DNA of 64,000 nt from Acinetobacter terrestris. GTDB lineage: Bacteria; Pseudomonadota; Gammaproteobacteria; Pseudomonadales; Moraxellaceae. This document shows, in pieces, positions 57,624 through 64,000 of the stretch. The translations under genes and the position numbers were made by a program. The notes below the pieces were generated by a model. It was not told the DNA's origin and made no database searches. It worked only from the letters and a program-made list of their open reading frames with translations. The stretch lies in NCBI RefSeq assembly GCF_004331155.1, contig NZ_SJNZ01000015.1:31203-95202 (forward strand), written 5' to 3'. The first letter of the stretch is position 1. Each line of letters opens with the position of its first letter.

Positions 57624-59471
57624 TTAAAGACCGGTTGTTTTAATTTTAAGATGTTGAATCAAAACGCCATCAATGACAGCAGATCCAAAGTTTTTAATAT
57701 CACCATTGGCATTTTTAAACATAATACCAGTTGAATTTGTATCCGTTTTAGCACGTAACAAATTTGTTCCTGCAACACGTTCAGTACTGCCAATGGCTAT
57801 ACTACTGTGGGTTGCTGTACGTCCTTGATAAAGTGCAGAAGCATCAGTAGATACATTTTTGATCGCCTCACCACATTGATACACATTACAGGTTGAGCCT
57901 TTTAAAACCGTTGTGCCTAATCCGCTGCCATAGTTTTGATAAATTTTATTATAAATTTCAGGCACATTTGGAATACGCGTTACTTCCAAAATAATATTAT
58001 TACCATCTGAGGCAACAATAAAGGGCTGATCCATGGTGCCCAAGACCAAGTTAATGTTTGGACTATAGATATACATCCCTTCCAATTCATGGAAAGTCGG
58101 GGCAACAGATGAATTCAGTGCTGGCGTAGAACCCACCCCATCTAATTGATCCGTCTTGGCAGCAGTGCTAATACGAATTCCTTTACTGTCTAGATTGGTA
58201 GAAGCCGTGGTTAAATTTTCCGGCGTATCATTGGTATTGATACGAATAACACTTGCTAAACCCAAAGTTTGACTATAGTCCTTCGTCGGAGAAGTAAAAG
58301 TTTGAAACAGGCGGAATTGAGAGCCATTGAGACTTAAACCATTGGCAACAAATTGTAGGCGTAAACGCTCTGAAACTAACAAATCTTCCGGCACATTAGG
58401 TGCCCCTGTCTTTGGATCAACATAATTAGATGATGTAAAACTGCGTGCAAAAATATCCGTCCAGAAACCCAGTTTAATATTATTGTCTGCTTCATTGGCT
58501 GCCACAGTAGCCAATGGTGCCTCCAGAGCAATATATCCAAGGTCTTTTTCTGTAGCACTGAATTGTCTTACTTTTTCCGTACCTGCGCGGAATAGCCATG
58601 GGTTAACCGTCGAACCCCAATTAAAACCCTGATTACTGTAACGCGTATTTAATGAACCATCACTCTTGGATAAAGCTAAACCATAAATAAACACATCTGC
58701 TTTGGTTCTTTTATTACTGATTTGTGCCGCTGTTAATGAAACAGCCGAAGCATTTCCAGCTTTAATCCCTTCAGCAATTGGATCTTTCTGAGACAACTGA
58801 GCTTGCCTAATTGCCTCGGCAGTGATCCATGTTCTAGTATCGGTGGCAACTTTAGCTGTTGCATCAGTAATAACGGGTTTTTCAGCTTTGATCTTTTCTA
58901 TTGTTCGACGTTCAGCTTCTGCAGCACCACGCCAAATAATAGAGTTATAGTAAGCTTGATACTCATTAAAAGGTTTACTTCTGTCCCAATATCTATCTAT
59001 TTCTGCTTTTTCATAAATTGCATATTTGCTTGAATAAAATTCATTATATTTAGAAGTATATAAAACTGGATCGTTATTTACGCTATTTTGAATCGTTGTA
59101 TACGTTGTTGCATTTGTAGTGACTGTATTTTGATAGGTACTATTGTAGGCTGCAGAATAGTTTTTTTCGAACCCTGTATCATATAGTTGTTGGTAGTTTT
59201 CGCCCGTCGGAATAATACGGATAAAACCAGTATCCGCCTGACCTGGGTTTTCAATGTTTCTTGCATAACTGGAACCGGCAGAGATATCTTTAGGTGCCTG
59301 GAACACCATTTTAAAATCATCGAGTACGAGTGCGACACCTTCACCAGTCGTTTCAGAAAGGTGATCATCTGATAAAGATTCAAGCGCATTAACTGACGGA
59401 CTAAGTAAAACTGCGATTAAACTCGCCAAACAAGATTTTTTAAATCTTGTATTATTCCAACTCTGAGTCAT
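57624..59471 (-). CDS. Exported operon protein 1, 'GQ-motif' (DUF6160-like)
   Basis: 615 aa, first gene; ATG 59471 follows GGAAGG (GTG 59474 abuts it). Signal peptide to A29 (V-N-A). Then L-E-S-L-S-D-D-H-L-S-E-T-T-G-E-G-V-A-L-V-L (30-50). Residues 95-170 are Tyr/Asn/Thr-rich with repeated Y-x-x-x-Y (S-A-A-Y-N-S-T-Y-Q-N), an unusual composition, followed by a helical Lys/Ala/Glu stretch and a beta-rich remainder. A Cys pair T-C-N-V-Y-Q-C is visible. Proteins like these have been annotated in Acinetobacter as a 'Fil' pilus system, an assignment I cannot verify. Confidence 0.72.
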   Translation of the reverse strand: MTQSWNNTRFKKSCLASLIAVLLSPSVNALESLSDDHLSETTGEGVALVLDDFKMVFQAPKDISAGSSYARNIENPGQADTGFIRIIPTGENYQQLYDTGFEKNYSAAYNSTYQNTVTTNATTYTTIQNSVNNDPVLYTSKYNEFYSSKYAIYEKAEIDRYWDRSKPFNEYQAYYNSIIWRGAAEAERRTIEKIKAEKPVITDATAKVATDTRTWITAEAIRQAQLSQKDPIAEGIKAGNASAVSLTAAQISNKRTKADVFIYGLALSKSDGSLNTRYSNQGFNWGSTVNPWLFRAGTEKVRQFSATEKDLGYIALEAPLATVAANEADNNIKLGFWTDIFARSFTSSNYVDPKTGAPNVPEDLLVSERLRLQFVANGLSLNGSQFRLFQTFTSPTKDYSQTLGLASVIRINTNDTPENLTTASTNLDSKGIRISTAAKTDQLDGVGSTPALNSSVAPTFHELEGMYIYSPNINLVLGTMDQPFIVASDGNNIILEVTRIPNVPEIYNKIYQNYGSGLGTTVLKGSTCNVYQCGEAIKNVSTDASALYQGRTATHSSIAIGSTERVAGTNLLRAKTDTNSTGIMFKNANGDIKNFGSAVIDGVLIQHLKIKTTGL

Positions 59472-59621
59472 CACGACCTTCCTTTTTATCAGATGCTCCG
59501 CATCATTATTTTTTAGTTCATCCTAAGCTTGGTATATCTCTTTTATTTATTTGTCATTACAACAATGTTCTTACCAAGCTTGTACAACTTTTTATTATGC
59601 TGAATATTGATTCAATTGCAA

Positions 59622-59648
59622 AAAAAACTGGGCGAATGAACCCAGTTT
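59622..59648 (-). terminator. Second terminator downstream of dcd
   Basis: AAACTGGG paired with CCCAGTTT, on the minus strand followed by seven T. It stands between dcd and the start of the secreted-protein operon. Confidence 0.85.
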
Positions 59649-59673
59649 CCGATGAATGAATCTCATAAAAAAC

Positions 59674-59696
59674 AAGCGGACCAAAATGATCCGCTT
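59674..59696 (-). terminator. First terminator downstream of dcd
   Basis: AAGCGGA paired with TCCGCTT, with GTTTTTT following on the minus strand. Together with the one at 59622 it makes a tandem block. Confidence 0.8.
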
Positions 59697-59715
59697 ATTC
59701 AATTATTTATACTGT

Positions 59716-60285
59716 TTATGCTTTCGGCAAAGTCACGCCCGTTTGACCTTGGTATTTACCACCGCGGTCTTTATATGATGTTTCACATACTTCATCTGAT
59801 TCAAAGAACAACATTTGTGCCACACCTTCACCTGCATAAATACGGGCAGGCAAGTTGGTTGTATTTGAAAATTCCAAAGTCACGTGACCTTCCCACTCAG
59901 GTTCAAGCGGAGTCACATTCACAATAATACCGCAGCGTGCATAAGTCGATTTACCCAAACATATCGTCAATACATTACGTGGAATACGGAAATATTCTAC
60001 TGTACGTGCTAAGGCAAATGAGTTTGGCGGAATAATACAGACATCCGATTCAATATCGATAAAGCTTTTATCATCAAAGTTTTTGGGATCGACAATTACT
60101 GAATGGACATTGGTAAATACTTTAAATTCACGTGCACAACGAACGTCATAACCATAGCTTGAAACCCCATAAGAAATGAGTTTTTCACCTGTTTCATCAT
60201 AACGCACTTGGTTTTCTGCATACGGTTCAATCATGCCGTGATTTTCGCTCATTTCACGAATCCAACGATCAGACTTAATTGCCAT
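59716..60285 (-). CDS. dcd: dCTP deaminase
   Basis: 189 aa from ATG 60285, giving the family-normal M-A-I-K-S-D-R-W-I start (a TTG 15 bases upstream is in frame). The trimer-site motifs [14 protein letters not shown] and [19 protein letters not shown] hold the catalytic glutamate and nucleotide-binding residues. The enzyme deaminates dCTP to dUTP for thymidylate synthesis. Confidence 0.96.
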   Translation of the reverse strand: MAIKSDRWIREMSENHGMIEPYAENQVRYDETGEKLISYGVSSYGYDVRCAREFKVFTNVHSVIVDPKNFDDKSFIDIESDVCIIPPNSFALARTVEYFRIPRNVLTICLGKSTYARCGIIVNVTPLEPEWEGHVTLEFSNTTNLPARIYAGEGVAQMLFFESDEVCETSYKDRGGKYQGQTGVTLPKA

Positions 60286-60411
60286 TATTTCTATACCCAA
60301 AAATAGTTAAATCAATTATTGCGCTGTACTTTAACTGAAATTGGCTGCAATGGAAATGATGATCAGGTGATGATGTCATTTTTTACCAAATGCGATTTTC
60401 ATCATCTCAGC

Positions 60412-61005
60412 TTAAAGACTTAAAAGAGCAGAATAGCCCAGTGGAATAGAAAAACTGACCAAAACCAAAGAAGCAGTTTTTTGCAAGTTCGATTGATTCA
60501 GCCAACGTACTTTATTCGAGGCCAAGACAGAACCAATAAAAGTCCAAAACAAAGCAATTGGCACGATTAAAATGAGGAACATGCCAATATGAGCCAAGTA
60601 ATTATTCAGTGTTAACCACGCTGAACTTGGAAAAATGGCAGAAGCAAAAAGTAATGCCTTAGGATTCAATAAGGTAGCACAAAACAATTCACGTGCACGA
60701 ATGGTCGGCAGATGATAACTGGCTTCGATATCTGCCGTTTTCCAGAGCTTAATTGCGAGAAAAATAATATACAGCGCGCTTAATAACTTCAAAAATATCG
60801 GGAGAATAGGAAATTGATTTGAAACTGTACCAATAATAAGTCCCCAAATGCTAATTGAAACTAAATAACCAATTGATTCTGCTGGAATAAGTCGTAATGA
60901 TTTGCGCACGCCTACCTGTATACCAGAAGAAGCAAGCAATGTATTTGTTGGGCCAGGTGTCAATAAAATAGTGATCACTAAACCGATGAACAGCCATGAA
61001 ATCAT
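60412..61005 (-). CDS. LysE/RhtB family amino acid exporter
   Basis: 197 aa, six helices. T-P-G-P-T-N-T-L-L in the first helix is the family hallmark, and L-L-N-P-K-A-L-L-F in the middle the second. Members export lysine, homoserine, threonine or cysteine. Start ATG 61005. The substrate is not inferable. It lies 112 bp upstream of dcd on the same strand, probably with its own promoter. Confidence 0.88.
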   Translation of the reverse strand: MISWLFIGLVITILLTPGPTNTLLASSGIQVGVRKSLRLIPAESIGYLVSISIWGLIIGTVSNQFPILPIFLKLLSALYIIFLAIKLWKTADIEASYHLPTIRARELFCATLLNPKALLFASAIFPSSAWLTLNNYLAHIGMFLILIVPIALFWTFIGSVLASNKVRWLNQSNLQKTASLVLVSFSIPLGYSALLSL

Positions 61006-61282
61006 ATGCGACCTCTCTATAGAGTGCGCGAAGAGTAATTGAGTTCATTGTACTTAGCAATTACGGAATTTTACATCTTTTTCAAAATCGCCAAAGTTAC
61101 TAAAAAATATTTAATTTTTAAATACTTATCAAATTAATCAAACTATAACTATAGAGTCATTTGTTATAAAAAATTTCAACAATCCTGTTATTTAACATTC
61201 ATTATTACATTCAGACATGCTTGAACTGTCACTTAGTGATCAATTCAGGCACAATACCTTATTACTTAAGCATTCTACTTTT

Positions 61283-61825
61283 ATGGCAAAACGGTTCTTT
61301 CAATCATGGCTTCCTTCTCCTCATAAAGTTGCAGAGATGAAACTGATGAAGATTTTTGGTCAACGTACCCTAAATCCTGTGCTGTGGTATGTGAACAGAA
61401 AGTCGATTTCAAAAGCCATTTTTATTGGCACGTTTTGGGGCATGTTGCCTTTGCCTTTTCACAGCATTTTGATTGTTTTGACAGTATTACTTTTTGAAGT
61501 CAATTTACCGGTGAGTTTATGTCTCGCCTGGCTGACCAATCCTTTCACGCTTGTTCCCATTTTATATATTGGCTTTTGGTTAGGTGCGAAGGTGTTTCAG
61601 GTGAATATGATTGATCAGGATATGATACTGGGTGTTCTGCATCAGATCAGTCACTGGATTACCCATTTTGGAAATGGACATATCGATTTGAGTTTGGCGA
61701 AAATTCTATTATCCGGTTTACTGCTGGAAGCTTTAATTTTGGCCGTTATATTATTTGCAGTTACACGGTTATTTTGGCGCTGGAATATCATTCAACATTA
61801 TAAGCGTCGTCGTGCTACCGAATAA
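61283..61825 (+). CDS. DUF2062 membrane protein
   Basis: 180 aa from ATG 61283, picked because the family starts with a basic M-A-K-R-F-F-Q-S-W-L-P; 22 codons upstream are in frame. L-N-R-K/N-R-K-S-I-S-K-A and G-M-L-P-L-P-F-H-S with L-T-N-P-F-T-L-V-P-I are the conserved blocks. Three to four helices. In some bacteria DUF2062 proteins sit by glycosyltransferases; here it is isolated. Function unknown. Confidence 0.85.
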   Translation: MAKRFFQSWLPSPHKVAEMKLMKIFGQRTLNPVLWYVNRKSISKAIFIGTFWGMLPLPFHSILIVLTVLLFEVNLPVSLCLAWLTNPFTLVPILYIGFWLGAKVFQVNMIDQDMILGVLHQISHWITHFGNGHIDLSLAKILLSGLLLEALILAVILFAVTRLFWRWNIIQHYKRRRATE

Positions 61826-62062
61826 TCATCAACCCTTTAAATATAAGAATGTCATTAGATGCATTATTGCAACTACCTTGAACTATAAAATATGCTTTAT
61901 GATATTTTTCCTGATGAAGCCAACTTGTTTTTGCTCTGCGATTAATTATCTTCCACAATGCAGTTTTGATATTTTTACGAAGCATGATTGAAGTATCAAA
62001 CCTGCTTCTAAAAAGCTTTATCTTATTATCCTATACCTCAAAAAATATAATCCCACTCAATC

Positions 62063-62094
62063 AAAAAAGCCCCACTAAAGCGGGGCTTTTAAAA
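62063..62094. terminator. Bidirectional terminator between DUF2062 and mrp
   Basis: AAAAGCCCC paired with GGGGCTTTT; A and T runs on both sides. Confidence 0.9.
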
Positions 62095-62114
62095 TAGGAT
62101 TATTCAATCAGCGA

Positions 62115-63395
62115 TTAGAAAATTCTATTTTGTGGCTTCTCTACTTTTGGTAATTGGTCTGCAATTTTTTGAGCAATAGCCATATAGCTTTCAGCGGCAT
62201 CATCACCTACAAGTACAGAAGGTTTGCCTGCATCGGCATTTTCACGAATTTGAACATTTAAAGGTAAACGCCCCAATAAGGGAATATTGTACTGTTCAGA
62301 TAACTTGTCGCCACCACCGGTACCGAAAATCTGCTCTTCATAACCACAATTCGAACAAATATGCGTCGACATATTTTCCACGACGCCCATGACAGGAATG
62401 TGAACTTTATTAAACAGTTCAATTCCTTTTGTTGCATCTAAAAGGGCTACATTTTGTGGAGTAGTCACAATAACAGCACCCGTCACAGGAATACGCTGCG
62501 CAAGTGTCAATTGAATATCGCCTGTCCCTGGTGGCATATCAATCATCAAAACATCCAGGTCTGGCCACAAGGTTTGGTTGAACAACTGCATCAATGCACC
62601 AGTTGCTTTTGGACCTCGCCAAGCCACAGGGGTATTGTTATCCCCGGTTAAATGTCCAATCGATAGCACCGCCATACCATAGGCATCGATTGGAACAAAA
62701 TTTTCTGCTTCAATCATCGGGGTACGACCTGCATTACCCAACATGGTCGGAATACTTGGACCATAAATATCAGCATCCAAAACACCGACTTTTAAACCTA
62801 ATTTTTGCAATGCCAATGCGAGGTTTACAGTGGTGGTCGATTTACCCACACCACCTTTACCCGATGAAACCAAGATCACATTTTTAATGCGTGGATGTTT
62901 AGGTACATCTCTTTGTTGCGGTGCCGGTTTTTGGATGGGTGGATTGTTTGGATCTTCTTCAGATTTGGTTTCAGCTTGGGCTGTTTTACCAGAAGCATCT
63001 ACCACAGGCGGAAGTTTTTGGGCTTGAGGCGTAGCATTTTCACCTTGAGGTTTGCTTGAACAGCTATGTCCTTCTTTACCATGATCATGATTAGAGCAGC
63101 TTTCACCTTGTGCATGTTTTTGCTGAATCACATGCATATTAAGTTCTTGGATACCACATTTTTCCAAAGCATCAGCCAGATCATCATGGATTTTTTGTAA
63201 ATGATCCGCTTCCTCAGGATAAGTATTAATGGTTATTTGTAATACTCGCCCTTCAACATTCACTTGGGTAATTCGGTCTTTCAGTGCATTGTTTGAATTA
63301 GGCAATATATAGCCTTGTAGCACATTCTGGATTTCTTCCTCCTTCACCTCCTGCGAGGGTGAAAAAACAGATTTAAGCGAAGAAAGCCACGACAT
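62115..63395 (-). CDS. mrp: Mrp/ApbC iron-sulfur carrier ATPase with His/Cys-rich linker
   Basis: 426 aa. An N-terminal MIP18/DUF59-like domain (about 15-92) is joined by a long linker (93-168) to the deviant Walker A S-G-K-G-G-V-G-K-S-T (178-187), D-A-D-I-Y-G-P-S, M-P-P-G-T-G-D and the Fe-S ligands C347-x-x-C350 (I-C-S-N-C). Mrp proteins hold and pass [4Fe-4S] clusters to apo-enzymes. The linker is odd: residues 94-113 are rich in His, Cys and Ser (G-E-S-C-S-N-H-D-H-G-K), then it is Pro/Gln/Lys-rich. Usual Mrp proteins are about 50 residues shorter here. Confidence 0.93.
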   Translation of the reverse strand: MSWLSSLKSVFSPSQEVKEEEIQNVLQGYILPNSNNALKDRITQVNVEGRVLQITINTYPEEADHLQKIHDDLADALEKCGIQELNMHVIQQKHAQGESCSNHDHGKEGHSCSSKPQGENATPQAQKLPPVVDASGKTAQAETKSEEDPNNPPIQKPAPQQRDVPKHPRIKNVILVSSGKGGVGKSTTTVNLALALQKLGLKVGVLDADIYGPSIPTMLGNAGRTPMIEAENFVPIDAYGMAVLSIGHLTGDNNTPVAWRGPKATGALMQLFNQTLWPDLDVLMIDMPPGTGDIQLTLAQRIPVTGAVIVTTPQNVALLDATKGIELFNKVHIPVMGVVENMSTHICSNCGYEEQIFGTGGGDKLSEQYNIPLLGRLPLNVQIRENADAGKPSVLVGDDAAESYMAIAQKIADQLPKVEKPQNRIF

Positions 63396-63730
63396 AAGTT
63401 TACTCCAAGTACGAACATACAGCTGAATATCATAGTTTAGCTTTAAATGAGGCGAAGGTTAAGTAAAGTTCTAGCTTGCTTTATGAATGTTGCCAAAAAT
63501 CCGACCTAATTAGTAGGTTTTAGTGCTTAACTGTTTATTTTAAAGATGATATTGCATTATTATTAAACCATCTAAAATTATACTTTTTATTAAATCATCC
63601 ACTAGCACGAGTAAAGAAGATAGATTCGAAACAGTTCAAAAAATTTACTTATTGGCTTATCTATCTAAATAACGATTATTTTTCATCACAATTATGATGC
63701 AGACAGATGTTTATTTTGTTCTTTATATTA
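63396..63730. other. Intergenic, AT-rich, up to the IS end
   Basis: No gene, hairpin or repeat is convincing. It contains the mrp promoter region on its left and the flank of the insertion element on its right. Confidence 0.4.
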
Positions 63731-64000
63731 GGGCGTGTCCTCATTTGGCTTTGCACCAAATAAACAAACAAGCCAAGAACAACATGGACTTATAATTACG
63801 AGCCAACTTTTCAAAACGAGTGGCAATACCACGAAAATGCTTTAATCGGGCAAAGGCATTTTCAACAAGATGCCTTAGACGATAGAGGTAGTGATCAAAG
63901 TCTATATTTGGTTTTTTGCTGTTTGATTTTCTTGGAATAATAGGAGTCATCCTATGATTACGAGCGACTTCACGAATATGCTCTGAATCATAACCTTTAT
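63731..64000 (-). mobile_element. IS5-family insertion sequence, one end only
   Basis: The left boundary is probably GGGCGTGTCC at 63731, preceded by TTA, which resembles IS427-group ends with a short target duplication. The element continues beyond the window, so its other repeat and any target duplication cannot be checked. Confidence 0.75.
63741..64000 (-). CDS. IS5-family DDE transposase, C-terminal part
   Basis: About 86 codons visible; the frame is open to the window edge, and an ATG at 63950 is internal. Residues K-G-Y-D-S-E-H-I-R belong to the Y(2)-like C1 region, and V-E-N-A-F-A-R-L-K-H-F-R-G-I-A-T-R carries the catalytic Glu and the Y/R-x6-K signature remnant. The stop codon lies within the terminal repeat, usual for this group. 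The remaining DDE residues are outside. Confidence 0.9.
   Translation of the reverse strand, partial: KGYDSEHIREVARNHRMTPIIPRKSNSKKPNIDFDHYLYRLRHLVENAFARLKHFRGIATRFEKLARNYKSMLFLACLFIWCKAK

Overview
The window looks like chromosomal DNA of a gamma-proteobacterium of the genus Acinetobacter, probably not A. baumannii itself. The evidence is low-to-moderate GC, a DcaP-type porin, an Acinetobacter-style Pil-Chp cluster (pilG-pilH-pilI-pilJ-chpA plus a CheW-like gene, without pilK or chpB), a cytoplasmic YkuD protein resembling ElsL/LdtK, and the order proS / secreted-protein operon / dcd / mrp. Most of it is ordinary core and accessory chromosome. The only mobile-element sequence is the end of an IS5-family element at the right edge.

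Layout. 1-8.1 kb: end of an MHS-type transporter, DUF2505 protein, PnuC vitamin-precursor transporter, crotonase, a 7TMR-DISM diguanylate cyclase, FKBP isomerase, MgtC/SapB protein and YaeQ. 8.1-16.5 kb: COG0523 metal-chaperone GTPase, a small exported protein, an MhpA-like aromatic hydroxylase standing alone, a GST, and a tetR-MFS-lysR operon headed by a perfect 18-bp operator palindrome, then an acyl-CoA thioesterase. 16.9-32.7 kb: patatin lipoprotein, ChrA, GltS, DcaP porin, nitroreductase, Bcr/CflA pump, YccS, YcxB-like protein, a PepSY/flavodoxin/reductase fusion with a possible Fur box, YdcF and DUF2750.

32.8-33.7 kb: eight alternating tRNA-Val(TAC) and tRNA-Asp(GTC) genes on the minus strand behind one near-perfect sigma-70 promoter. 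34-37.5 kb: YkuD L,D-carboxypeptidase-like gene with ybaN, DUF1853, an unlisted entericidin-type lipoprotein of 49 aa, and dapE. 37.5-46 kb: the Pil-Chp chemosensory operon that controls type IV pili and twitching. 46.3-53 kb: exported coiled-coil protein, an RND adaptor-pump pair, and proS.

53.1-59.5 kb is the most interesting region: a tight four-gene operon of exported, Cys-pair-containing, beta-rich-looking proteins. All four begin, right after the signal peptide, with variants of the same short motif (L-E-x-h-x-D/P-x-x-L-S/T-x-x-x-G-Q/E-x-G). Terminators close both sides, so it behaves as a self-contained system; its role is not known to me, though proteins of this sort have been annotated as DUF6160 or 'Fil pilus system'. 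59.7-63.4 kb: dcd, LysE-type exporter, DUF2062 protein, and an Mrp/ApbC Fe-S carrier with an unusual His/Cys-rich linker. The window ends inside an IS5-family transposase.
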